DNA of 64,000 nucleotides, taken from positions 90,934 to 154,933 of the forward strand of contig JAYMGJ010000067.1 of assembly GCA_037178675.1 (NCBI GenBank), in the 5' to 3' direction. The notes under the pieces were generated by a model. It saw nothing but the letters and a program-made list of their open reading frames with translations. It searched no databases and had not been told where the DNA came from. The first letter of the stretch is position 1. Each line of letters begins with the position of its first letter. Made by a program: the position numbers and the translations under genes. This DNA comes from Scleroderma bovista (lineage: Eukaryota; Basidiomycota; Agaricomycetes; Boletales; Sclerodermataceae). Shown in pieces: positions 38,241 to 48,735 of the stretch.

Positions 38241-39835
38241 GTGGCGGCGTCGGCGTTGTCGTGTGGTGGTGGATGTCATCGGTGGCTGTTGTCGTCGCAT
38301 TGGTGGTGGTGGTCGACGCGTGGTGGTGGTCGACGCGTGGTGGTGGTCGACGCGTGGTGGTGGTCGACGCGTGGTGGTGGTCGACGCGTGGTGGTGGTCG
38401 ACGCGTGGTGGTGGTCGACGCGTGGTGGTGGTCGACGCGTGGTGGTGGTCGACGCGTGGTGGTGGTCGACGCGTGGTGGTGGTCGACGCGTGGTGGTGGT
38501 CGACGCGTGGTGGTGGTCGACGCGTGGTGGTGGTCGACGCGTGGTGGTGGTCGACGCGTGGTGGTGGTCGACGCGTGGTGGTGGTCGACGCGTGGTGGTG
38601 GTCGACGCGTGGTGGTGGTCGACGCGTGGTGGTGGTCGACGCGTGGTGGTGGTCGACGCGTGGTGGTGGTCGACGCGTGGTGGTGGTCGACGCGTGGTGG
38701 TGGTCGACGCGTGGTGGTGGTCGACGCGTGGTGGTGGTCGACGCGTGGTGGTGGTCGACGCGTGGTGGTGGTCGACGCGTGGTGGTGGTCGACGCGTGGT
38801 GGTGGTCGACGCGTGGTGGTGGTCGATGCGTGGTGGTGGTCGACGCGTGGTGGTGGTCGACGCGTGGTGGTGGTCGACGCGCGGTGGTGGGCGTCGACGC
38901 TGGTCGTCGTCGTCCTCGCGTTGTTGTTGTCGTCCTCGCGTTGGTCGACGACGCTGGTGATGGCGGTGGTGGTTGGTGTCGTGACCGGTGACCGTGGTGG
39001 GCGTCATCGCGTTGGTGGTGGTGGCGGTCGGTGTCGTCGCTGGTGGTCGGTGTCGGTTGGCGTTAGGGTGGTGGTGGTAGTAGCGTAGTGGTAAATACTA
39101 GGAAATGTTGCTGCTGATATAATCAGACACAAACATACGCACACAAGCACACTTTCAAAAATTTCTCTAAGTCCATCGTCACTCTCTCTATCTTCTTCAG
39201 CCACCACCACCACCACCACCACGCGTCGACCACCCACCACCACCAGCGTCGACGACGACGACGACGACCACCAACGCGACGACGCCAACTACGACGACAA
39301 CGACAACCACCACCACCAATGCGACCACGACCACGACCACTGCGCGTCGACCACCGCCACTACCCCACCTGATGACGCGACCACCCCCACGGCCACTTGG
39401 ACGATAACGACGACGACCTACCACCAGCGTCGACGACGCGGCCACTACCACCACCACCTGGACGGACTCACGACGTGGCCACCAACCCGTCGACGACAAC
39501 GAAGACGGCCACCACCACCACCACCACTTGGACGACGACGACGTGGCCACCACCCCCGTCGACGGCGACGATGACGGCCACCACCACCAAACGGCGACGA
39601 CAGCCATCACCAATACCACGACGACGACAACCATCACCACCAACGCGACGACGTGGCCACCACCCCCAGCGTCGACACGACGACGGCCACCACCACCCCA
39701 ATACGACGATGACGACCGCTACCACCGGTGTCGCCGACCACCACCACTGCAATGACAGCGACGGCGACGACCGCTACCACCATCCCCAGCGTCGACGATG
39801 GCGGCTACCACCGCGCGCTGACCGCCATGTAGTCT
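38240..39835. repeat. Long imperfect inverted repeat of GC-rich simple sequence
   Basis: The left arm (about 38240-39100) is rich in GTGGTGG, GTCGTCG and GTCGACGC on the plus strand. The right arm (about 39200-39835) is rich in CCACCACC, CGACGAC and GCGTCGACC, its complement. A 100-bp AT-rich spacer at about 39080-39200 separates them. All frames on both strands stay open for long stretches, giving spurious Trp/Arg/Val- or His/Asp-rich proteins. I do not call any of these as genes. Confidence 0.65.
38314..38880. repeat. 17-bp minisatellite, about 34 tandem copies
   Basis: The unit CGACGCGTGGTGGTGGT is repeated in exact register from 38314 to the start of the last unit at 38875. One copy near 38825 has a CpG-to-TpG change. 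The unit contains overlapping SalI (GTCGAC) and MluI (ACGCGT) palindromes. Because 17 is not a multiple of three, translation cycles through all frames every 51 nt. Confidence 0.95.
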
Positions 39836-39839
39836 ACGA

Positions 39840-40817
39840 CCCAATATATATATATGTACTGTAGTTTTTGTATCGAATTGATAATATTAAATTGAAAATA
39901 TAAATTGATTAACTTGATCAAATGATCAAATTCTGTTGGACAATTGGACCTGGCTACTATTGTGAGTCAAAGTGATCAGATATAGCTGAGGAATAAGCTT
40001 GATCATGTTCACCCAAAGTGAATATACCTGGTCATCACTATCTACGCTACCCTGAATTAACTAGCCTGATCTACTGCTTCATCAGAATGACATTGCAGAA
40101 TACACTTGACATGCATGAAAATGGTAGGTAATGCTTTATCTATTTCTCACCAATTTCCTGATGATCTGGTGTAGAGTAACTTGTCACATCTATTATTATG
40201 TCCTAAGCTTTCATTGCCTATAAACTTTATGTGAAACTTAAAGCCTTATACAACCATAGATGACATTATCTAACTTATGATCAATATGCAATTCAACCAA
40301 TCTGATAAATCATGTCCTTGTTTCAGCTCATGAGAGGTGTGGTCAAAGTGTTATCTGACATGAAATGAATGGACTTACAGAACTAATAGCATGCATATTA
40401 CCATGCCTATCATAATGTGCTAACTTGCCATTACCTATAAATTTTGTGTGAAGCTTAAAGCCTTATACAGCCATATATGACATTATTCAACTTATGAACA
40501 ATACAGGGTTCAGCCAATCTGATAAATCATGTCCTTGTTTAAGCTCATGAGACTTGTAGTCAAAGTGTTATCTGGCATAGCCCGAATGGGCTTACAGAAC
40601 TGATAGTTTGTGTATTACCATGCCTATCATAATGTATTAGGTTGCCATTACCTATAAATTTCTTGCAAAACTTAAAGCCTTATAAAGCCACGTATGACTA
40701 TACTTGTCAGATAGTCATATATAATACTGGGTACTCATTGCAAAGTGCATATATAGTATTATCAGAAAAATGCAGTCCCTGTGATGATGTCAACTGTTAG
40801 CTAACTCTCTCATCACA
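39840..40817. repeat. AT-rich region with a 218-bp tandem repeat
   Basis: Blocks containing CCTATAAA, CTTAAAGCCTTATA and AATCTGATAAATCATGTCC recur at about 40216, 40434 and 40652, a period near 218 bp with 2-2.5 copies. The stretch leads into the transposase remnant at 40820. No gene is seen. Confidence 0.7.
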
Positions 40818-40819
40818 GT

Positions 40820-42097
40820 GTGTTGTTCTCAGATTCTGGTTGGACAGATTGTGAGATTGCAGCTCACTGGCTTGAGCATCACTTTATCCCATGCGCTGAG
40901 AAGCACCGTGTTGATCCTGAAAAGCCAATTGTTCTCACTCTCAATGGGCATGATTCACATGAGACATGCATGTTCAAAGCAATCGCATACAAGCATGGCA
41001 TTGTTGTCCATGCCTTCCCCTCGAAGACAACACACAAGACACAGCCACTGGATGTTGGTGTCTTCTCTGTTCTCCAGCATGCCTGGACGAAACATTGTGA
41101 CAAGTGTCTTTTGGAGGGTGTCAAAATTTATCGTTACAACTTCATACATGAATACATGGCAATTCATGATGTTATCACACCTGAACTCGTCCAAAAAGCA
41201 TTCAAAAAGACAGGTCTCTACCCTCTTGACCCATCTGTTTTCGGCGACAAAGACTTTGCTCCAAGTCTCACATCCTCCAACACAGCCCATGTTCCTTCAT
41301 CATATCCTGCCAAAGTCCCCTCTTCACCCATCTCCACCCCTAATGAGCTTGAAGAGGAGGTAGACTGGTCCACTGCCAAGGATGACCCAGACTTTAATCC
41401 AATGGAAATCGTGGGCTGTGACTCAGATGACATGTCTATTTCTGGGGATCAAACCACAGATGACGAGTCAGAAAGTGGCAAAATTGATGGATCGAGCACA
41501 GATGTCAATCCAGATCATTTTTTCCTCTCGACATCAGAGCCATTGCAAACACTCCAAACCCTGTCAGACTTGTGTCACCCCTCGCATGCCAATGGTTGTT
41601 CCCAAGATGTAGGAACCATGTGCACAATGCGCTCCACCACATTCATGTCACCAGGACCAGCACTGCTCCCTGTCGTCCCATCATTTGCTCAGGTAACAGC
41701 CCTTTCAAAGGAAGAGCTTTGGAAGGAGGTCCAGCGCATGTACCAGCAAAATATTGTTCTATTCGAGTCAAACTGCATGCTTACTTCACAGCTTGAGGCT
41801 GCCAATGCCCATTGCACACTTGCAAAGTGGGCACTTTCTCAATCTTGCCTAGAACTCAATAACATCAAGAAGAAGAAGCAGCCACAACGATCTGTAAAGC
41901 TCTGAGCAAGGTTTGTGATGCTTCCGGAGCTCAAGGAAGACTTTGAAAAGGCAGAGAAAGAACGAAAAGAGAAGGAGAAAGCTGAAGCAGAAAAGCTGGC
42001 AAAGAAGAAGGTGGATGGTGAAGTGAGACTATCGCAGATTGAACGGGACATCAGAAGCAAGACATTCAACTCCATCAGGAAAATGAATAGAATTTGA
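40820..42097 (+). pseudogene. Pogo/Tigger-like DDE transposase, 5'-truncated and decayed
   Basis: The reading starts inside the DDE domain with DSGWTDCEIAAHWLEHHF and has no start codon or DNA-binding N-terminus. The family landmarks GHDSH and KTQPLDVGVFSVLQ are present. The catalytic Asp of the normal DGHxSH motif is Asn here (codon 40943-40945). A stop at 41903-41905 and a frame change separate the Glu/Lys-rich coiled-coil C-terminus (LPELKEDFEKAEKERKEKEK, to 42097). The encoded protein could not cut DNA. Confidence 0.8.
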
Positions 42098-42329
42098 TAA
42101 TACTTTATATACACTTATCTTCCCTTGTCACTTTAATAATCCCAATCATTAGCGCCATTATGACATACCAATGGATCAAGGTATATATTCTCTGCTAGAG
42201 TTGATGAGAAACCATAATGTGCAACATAATGCTATATATGCTACCTATAGTTACCTTTAGTGATCCAATAGCTTCTTCAAGATGCATAGTTGTACTTCCC
42301 TACATTTCCAGGTAGACAATATTTACATG

Positions 42330-43190
42330 GTCAGTTATTACTTGATTGCTTTGGTGACCATATATGCCTTGGCTTGCCACCAGTGATAGAGCTGCAAGGC
42401 ATGAACAACCCTGCCAGGGTGGCACCATTGAACAATTATATCTACACTATCTAAATTGCACTCATCAAATTTTATAGCTGCAGTGACAATGAATGACATA
42501 TATGATATATTTGAGCATGACCACAATACTATCTTGAGATTTCTAACCTGATAATCCATAGAGCCCTGCATTTGATTACTGTCCTTACAGCCTGTAACAT
42601 TATGTTTGATAATGATTATTATGTTCAGTTATTACCTAATTGCTTTGATGACCATGTATACCTTGGCTTGCCACTGACAATGGAGTTAGAAGCCATGAAC
42701 AACCCTGCCAGACTGGTACCATTAACCTGTTATATCTACCCCATCTCAATTGTACTCATGAAAATGTACAGCTATGGTAACAATAGATGACATGTATGAT
42801 TTGCCTGAGCATGGCCACAACACTGTCATGAGATGCCTGACCTGATAATCCATAGAGTTATGCTATTGACTATTCTTCTTACAACCAATAACATTATGCC
42901 TGATAATGATTATTATGTTCAGTTATTACTTGATTGCTTTGATGACCACATATACCTTGGCTTACCACTGATGATGGAGTTAGAAGCCATGAACAACCCT
43001 GCCAGACTGGTACCATTGACCTGTTATATCTACCCCATCTCAATTGTACTCATGAAAATGTACAGCTATGGTAACAATAGATAACATGTATGATTTGCCT
43101 GAGCATGGCTGTCACACTGCCATGATGTGTCTGACTTGATAATCCACAATGTTCTGATATTGTTCTCACAATTTGTAACATTAGGATTAT
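42330..43190. repeat. About 290-bp tandem repeat, three diverged copies
   Basis: A block with TCAGTTATTAC, TGCTTTGATGACCA, ATGAACAACCCTGCCAG and TGTACAGCTATGGTAACAAT recurs near 42330, 42625 and 42915. Copies 2 and 3 are closest to each other. They carry overlapping short open frames that are products of the repeat, not genes. Confidence 0.75.
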
Positions 43191-43326
43191 TTCTTGCTAT
43201 TGCTACTCATCATGGGGATAACTTACCAGTTGCATTGGAAAGTAGACACAAAAGCATCAATATATGACACAGATTCACTCAAATAGATCAAGAAAAGATG
43301 TTATTGCACTAATATACTACCAGCCT

Positions 43327-44138
43327 TCAAGCTAAACCACTAGTTGCAATAAGTGTATGCACAGCCCTCTCTTTAATTTCTTCGCGCTTCTGTCTGATCT
43401 GAGCAAGGGTGCTATTCTTCGAGGGCACTCGCTCAAGGTCTGCATACAGCGGGAATATTTGTCTAAATACTGTCATCAGCACAGGAACTACATTCATAAT
43501 TAAGACATACCTGTTCCACCACATCAAAAGCTGGTCCACTTCATCCTTTTTGTCAGGGTCATCAAGGAGGTCGAGTATGCTGGTATAAAAGCACTCCGAG
43601 TTGGTGACGAGGTCAGTACGAGAGAATACAATACTTGTGCCGAAGTTAATGCAAAACGGGCCTGGCATGAATCAATACGAGGAACAACTTTATTATGTAA
43701 ATTGTTATACCTGAGTGGCGATGTAGGCAATAGACACCTTCGTAACACTCCGCATTCCGTGCAGGTGTGCATTTCCAGAGCAGGTCGCCTTGGGTTCTTG
43801 GTCCACAGAGCTTGGAGACATGAAGATATGTTTGAATGCCTGGTGATGATGATTAAACACTATTACAACGATGGGGTATGAAAACTCACCGAAACGAGGA
43901 GGCCGCTCCGAAGTAGTCCGTTCCACGGGTCTTCTGGATCATATGTGAAGTTTGCATACAAGAACACCGGCCACTGGTCACCTGCAACCTGAATCTGACC
44001 ATTCATTAGCTTGGTTCGCATCCTTGAAATTGGATGATCAGTCAAGTTAATTGGGAAGCAAATAAAAAGAATACAGACCGGCAGGACAGAGGAGGACTTT
44101 GGTCCGTTCATGATTGAAGCCCCTACCAGACTTGACAT
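43327..44138 (-). pseudogene. DUF6698-like gene, frameshifted
   Basis: Five exon-like blocks read through GT-AG introns: from 44138, then MNGQIQVAGDQWPVFLYANF, then AFKHIFMSPSSVDQ with HGMRSVTKVSIAYIATQ, then ARFALTSAQV, then FSRTDLVTNSECFYTSILDL with MWWNR, ending QIFPLYADLERVPSKNS to the stop at 43327. This is the pattern of a large uncharacterised Agaricomycete family that I associate with DUF6698. The frame breaks at a tandem 5-bp duplication, 43625-43634. The N-terminus is short, and an LTR begins within about 12-25 bp upstream of the first ATG. The function is unknown; the family is expanded and often lies near transposons. Confidence 0.6.
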
Positions 44139-44149
44139 TCCGTGGAATA

Positions 44150-44330
44150 TGTGGAGTTAGGGTGTAAAGGGAGTAATCTCCCTTTACTGTTGATCACTAG
44201 GAGGTCTATCTTCGGTATAGTAGCGTATATAAGCAGAAGCGCCCATATATATAGCGCTGGCGCTCGTTACATAAGCAGATTATCTTCTAACTACTCTACT
44301 ACTGTACCATCACCTACCCTCAATATAACA
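44150..44330 (+). repeat. Putative 5' LTR of a Ty3-type element
   Basis: The segment begins TGTGGAG (or TGTAAAGG at 44163) and ends AATATAACA, with a TATATAAG box near 44227 and a gag frame downstream. A matching 3' LTR was not found, because the element is cut inside gag. The exact start is uncertain. Confidence 0.45.
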
Positions 44331-44442
44331 CAGGTCGTGTTCATTGAGGGTGTGACTATCAGTCATCAGAGCCAGCAACAACTTACATTTTTTGAACAAC
44401 CTGGACATGAGTGTTGTAGGTACTAGCGCGACAACGCGCAGG

Positions 44443-45957
44443 ATGACCTTGAGGAGCACCACAAGGTCTAGTGAGCCCAAAAGGGCTCATGAAAAATTTT
44501 CCCATAGCAACTGAGTGCCCAACACTGCTGATGGCGGTATGAGGCAAGTTTGCCTAGAGGAAGTAAACAGAGCCCTTGCTCGTGAGGAGACCAGTGGTCT
44601 CAACGACATATATGAGAGACCTGAGCCGAGGTCGACGACCTCAAGGAACACTACGAGGATGGATAGCTCTCTGACCAGTCTGCCAGCAAGCACCCCAATG
44701 ACAGGGATTAGTCGACCGGCGAGTACACCAGTGATAGGAGAGCAGGAGACTCGACTCCATGAGCTCCGTTGTGCCTTCTTCTTTGCCTCCCCATTCTCCC
44801 AAGGACCATACCCTCCATGTTATAGTGAGGTGCAGGAGTCCATGCGAGAATTAATGGGGATGCTCACCGAGGACTGGCAAAACACACCCTGCAAGGAAAG
44901 GGACTACAACCACGGGTTGGTCCCAGGAGGAGACCAGGCGGCTATGTTCGACAGCCTCTGGGTAGCTCTCCTAACAGATCCTTGAAATGAGAACACATCA
45001 CGCAGGGATGTATTCTTGGATAACCCGACACCGAGATTCACTGTCAAGAGCAAAATCGACGATGAAGAGGAGCAAGACTGCTTCTCCGTCTTCAACACTC
45101 CCACTCGTGGGACGAGTGGGCGACGAGTGACATTGAACACTCCACAGGCAGAGAATGACGGGGCATCAAGAGACACCCGATCGCGAGACATCCCACCCCA
45201 CTTGGCTCGGCGTGAAAGTCGTGAAGAAGCGAGGGAAGTCCCTCGATATGAGCAAGGCCCGTTTGCCCAAAGGTACCAGAACCTTCTGCCTCCGCCACCC
45301 CCAGGAGGAGGAGGAGGATCCGACTCCTCAGACGACAACAGCAACAATGACGGAAGGCATCGTCGCAAGCGCAGAGAAGCATGCTCGGCACGAACTCCAA
45401 ATCGCTCTGGGCAATATAATCAGCTGAGCTATACAGCTCAGAATCGAGGATTGACCCCTGGAATGAGTGGCTATACAGACACTCTGCTCGACCGATACAG
45501 ACAGTGTGTATACGAAGCTGTTGGCCGACCTGGCAATCCAGCAGGTCCAGAAGTGAAGTTGATGAAGATAACCCAGCCCAAAGCATACAAGGGCCAGGAC
45601 AGCATCAACATATTCAATGAATGGGTGAACCAGGTTTTGCGCTGGTCCAGGATTTATAAAGTGACAGGCCCCGCCCGCGACAGATACAGGGTCACATACA
45701 CGGGTGCCTGTCTGGAAGACTTAGCAGGCCAATGGTTTGACCAGGAAGTTGAAGGCCCAGATCACATGATCCATTACTGGACTTTCGAGGACCTCATCTG
45801 CGCACTCTTCGTGCGATTCATTCACGAAGCCTCCACACAGAATGCGGCTGAAAAGTACGATAAGACGAGGTACTCCTCTGAGCGAGGGGCCCTCGCGTTC
45901 TACAATGACATGAGACGTCGTGCGGCCAGGATGGTCCAGCCGCCGGATGATTACCAG
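44443..45957 (+). pseudogene. Ty3-type retrotransposon gag, truncated
   Basis: A single frame runs from the ATG at 44443 to 45957 with two TGA stops, at about 44512 and 44983. Retrotransposon gag features include VKLMKITQPKAYKGQDSINI, FNEWVNQVLRW, AGQWFDQEVEG, FEDLICALFVRFIHE and a block ending RARMVQPPDDYQ-type sequence. Just after Asp-Asp-Tyr-Gln the similarity stops abruptly at CTAG (45958-45961), where a Helitron end is proposed. No protease, RT or integrase is present. Confidence 0.75.
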
Positions 45958-47362
45958 CTAGCACTGGTGCCTGCCTTCGGCAGGCAGCGCCGGGCAATGC
46001 TTATCCTAGTTTGCTGGGCAATGCTTATCCTACCTATTTTTGCCAGGCATATTAGTAAGGATAAAACCACAATACCTTTCAGACATTCAAGCTTAAACAT
46101 TTTCAATTTGAATCACAAAAAAACAATGAATCAAATCAAATTTCTAAGCACTTCAGTAAATACGACATTTGTAGTCAAAGTACTATTCTGTCCTTGAGGA
46201 AAAATGGCCTTAACACGGTGAGGGTGGGTACACCTGGAAAGAGCCACATAAAGTTGACCATGTGAAAAAACAGGTGTATGTAAATCTAGTCCTACATATT
46301 TGACACTCTGGCCCTGAGATTTATTGATGGTCATTGAAAAAGCAAGACGAACTGGAAATTGTAGACGTCAAAGTGGAACTGGAAACTCATCCTGTGGGGC
46401 ATCCAAGGCCATTCGTGGAATGAGCACAATATCATTATCGCCACCTTCAACTCCTTCATTTTCCTTTCGAAGCACATAACACTGAAGAACACGTTGAGTA
46501 GATGACACCAAAATCATTCGTGTGCCATTGTAAAGGCCATGACTTGGGTCCAAGTTTCGTAGTAGCATGAGTGGAGCACCATTTTTAAGCTCCAGCTGGT
46601 GAAGTGGGAATCCAGAAGGATCCAAGGTGTGGAGAAACTCAGTGGGAATGTAATGTAGTCATATTCTTTTTCGGTAACAGAGTCTACACTGGTATAAATT
46701 GTTGTTTCGCCAGTAAATGATGCAAGAACTGTGGAGTTTATTTCATTGACCTCAACATTCTTAGCAGAGAGAATGGTACGATCCAAGAAATAATCATTTG
46801 GTAAAGCATGATCACGTGTTGGGTCAAGTAGCTCTCCATACAGTGCATCAATAAGCGAATGCATATCATTACCACAGTGCATGTACTCAGGAAGGGTGAC
46901 TTCATTTTCAGCACTCATGCCAATTCCAGCACCAATCTGAAGAAGCCACTCAGCAAATTGGTCACATATGGGATCTCTTCCCAGTCACATGTTAGTTTCA
47001 AGCTTAAAAACACGTATGTTCCCCCAAAGCTGAGAGCGACAAAAAGTTGCACCCACAATATGTTCCCGAGAGCCATGGGGAACAATAGGAAGAGTTTGCC
47101 GAAAGTCCCTTACGAAAAGAACAGGAATACCCCCAAAGTCAGCATCCACACCACGCAGATCATGCAAACTACGATCAACACATTCTATAACATGTCGATG
47201 TTGCATAGGAACTTCATTCCAAATAATAAGGGATGTATGAAGGAGCAGTTCATGCCATGGATCATCCTTTTTGATATTGCAGGTACTGGCCTCATTTATG
47301 GGAATAGGAATTTTGAACTGTGAATGAGCAGTTCGACCACCTGAGAGCAGTAATGATGCAAT

Positions 47363-47525
47363 TGTTGTAGTATGTAATATACGATCGAAGCGTACATGCA
47401 CACCACACGAGGTACATCATATATAAGTTGTACCTATGAACCTACATATGCCAGCGTCGAGTTTGAATCGAAGCTGTCTCGTTGACGGCACCGTCCGGAT
47501 CCTTGTTGTCGCATTTCCGCCAACA
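47363..47525 (+). repeat. 5' LTR of the gag-only copia element
   Basis: The LTR is 163 bp, TG...CA, with a TATATAAG box near 47420. It differs from the 3' LTR at about 12 sites, all transitions in CpG context. Confidence 0.9.
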
Positions 47526-47756
47526 CAAACTCGACGCTTGCCAACTTGTTTTTGATCTGTGTCATTGTTCTATCTGTCGGGTTCTTCTCGCTCGTTCTCA
47601 CTCGTCCGCCTGCTGGGGCCGAAGCCAGTCATTGTCGTTTGTTGTATTGCCACTGGGGCCGAATCCAGAAACTGCCGCTCGTTCTTTTTCGTGCATTGCT
47701 TTGCTTGCTGGGGCTGAAACCAGTCACACATTCTCGTTCCCACGCTGTCCTTCACC

Positions 47757-48539
47757 ATGCCTTCTGAGAGCTCAATCTCGAAGCTTAATGGCTCGAATTA
47801 CTATGAATGGAAAATGTTGATGGAAGCTTTGTTAGTGCAGAGAGGATTGATGGAGTATGTAGATGGCTCGAAGGCCAAGCCAGTTGGCAGTCCAAACTCA
47901 AAGGCCGTCAAGGACTTCATGAAGAGATTGGCTGAAGCTCGCGCAGAAATCGTCCTACATGTTGAAGTATTGCAACTCGCTCACATACGTGACCCTGACC
48001 CCACCTCCATTTGGAGTACTCTCGAAACCATCCACTGCACTCATGGTTTCGCCACTCACCTCATGCTGCGCCGCAAGTTTCTCACGCTCCGCAAGTCTGA
48101 TGAAACATCAATCCAAGCTTGGGTTGCGGAAGTGCGCCGCATCACGTTCCAGTTGCAGGAAGTCAGCGTAGATGTCTCTGACGAAGACATTATCCTTGCC
48201 CTCACCCTCGGCCTTCCCCCGTCCTATGAATCATTCATTATTTCCCTCGACACCACCCCACCTGACCAGTTCACACTCGATTATGTCATCGCACGTCTCA
48301 CCAACGAAGAAGCTCGACAACAGCACGGATGTGACACAGCCGCTGATTCGCCAGACCCGTCAGTGCTCGCCACTCGAGCTCAGCACCGGAACCGGACTCC
48401 CCTCATGAATATCACATGTTTCTATTGTGGAGAAAAGGGTCATTACCAATGTGATTGCCCTAAGAACAGTTCTGGTGCAGGTAATAGTACATCTTGTACA
48501 GACAATAATGGTACATTGGAAGCTAGTTACGCATTCTAA
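47757..48539 (+). CDS. Copia-type gag polyprotein with zinc knuckle
   Basis: This is an intact 260-aa frame from the ATG at 47757 to TAA. The start SKLNGSNYYEWKMLMEALL is the UBN2/gag_pre N-terminus of Ty1-copia elements. It continues with HLMLRRKFLTLR, SIQAWVAEVRRI and GLPPSYESFIISLDT, and ends in a CCHC zinc knuckle CFYCGEKGHYQCDC (C-x2-C-x4-H-x4-C). The protein should form particles and bind RNA. It has no downstream pol frame. An intact gag with missing pol suggests the protein is either recently lost from a full element or retained for packaging in trans. Confidence 0.88.
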   Translation: MPSESSISKLNGSNYYEWKMLMEALLVQRGLMEYVDGSKAKPVGSPNSKAVKDFMKRLAEARAEIVLHVEVLQLAHIRDPDPTSIWSTLETIHCTHGFATHLMLRRKFLTLRKSDETSIQAWVAEVRRITFQLQEVSVDVSDEDIILALTLGLPPSYESFIISLDTTPPDQFTLDYVIARLTNEEARQQHGCDTAADSPDPSVLATRAQHRNRTPLMNITCFYCGEKGHYQCDCPKNSSGAGNSTSCTDNNGTLEASYAF

Positions 48540-48572
48540 TTAGTGCTATGTACACTTTCGCTCGAAGGAAGG

Positions 48573-48735
48573 TGTTGTAGTATGTAATATATGATCGAAG
48601 CGTACATGCACACCACACAAGGTACATCGTATATAAGTCGTACCTACGAACCTACGTACGCCAGTGTCGAGTTTGAATCGAAGCCATCTCGTTGACGGCG
48701 CCGTCCGGATCCTTGTCGTCGCATTTCCGCCAACA
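48573..48735 (+). repeat. 3' LTR of the gag-only copia element
   Basis: This is a 163-bp partner of 47363-47525 with the same ends, followed directly by the GCAAT target duplication. Confidence 0.9.

Larger units (their letters stand above)
47363..48735 (+). mobile_element. Gag-only copia-type LTR element with 5-bp target duplication
   Basis: Two 163-bp direct repeats (47363-47525 and 48573-48735) start TGTTGTAG and end GCCAACA. GCAAT flanks the element on both sides (47358-47362 and 48736-48740). The internal region is about 1.05 kb and carries one gag gene. A purine tract (GAAGGAAGG) lies directly before the 3' LTR. There is no room for protease, integrase or reverse transcriptase, and gag stops 33 bp before the 3' LTR. 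The element is therefore non-autonomous. It interrupts the Helitron helicase; removing it and one GCAAT rejoins the helicase frame. Confidence 0.9.

Noticed and set aside
39060..39070. TTAGGG telomere-like motif
   Set aside because: It is a single copy within GT-rich simple sequence, with no tandem telomere repeat.
38241..39088. Long Trp/Arg/Gly/Val-rich and His/Asp-rich open frames
   Set aside because: They are translations of the 17-bp repeat and its degenerate flanks. All frames on both strands are open, so no coding evidence exists.
42572..43084. Two similar 72- and 83-aa frames
   Set aside because: They are the same segment of the ~290-bp tandem repeat and lack any gene features.
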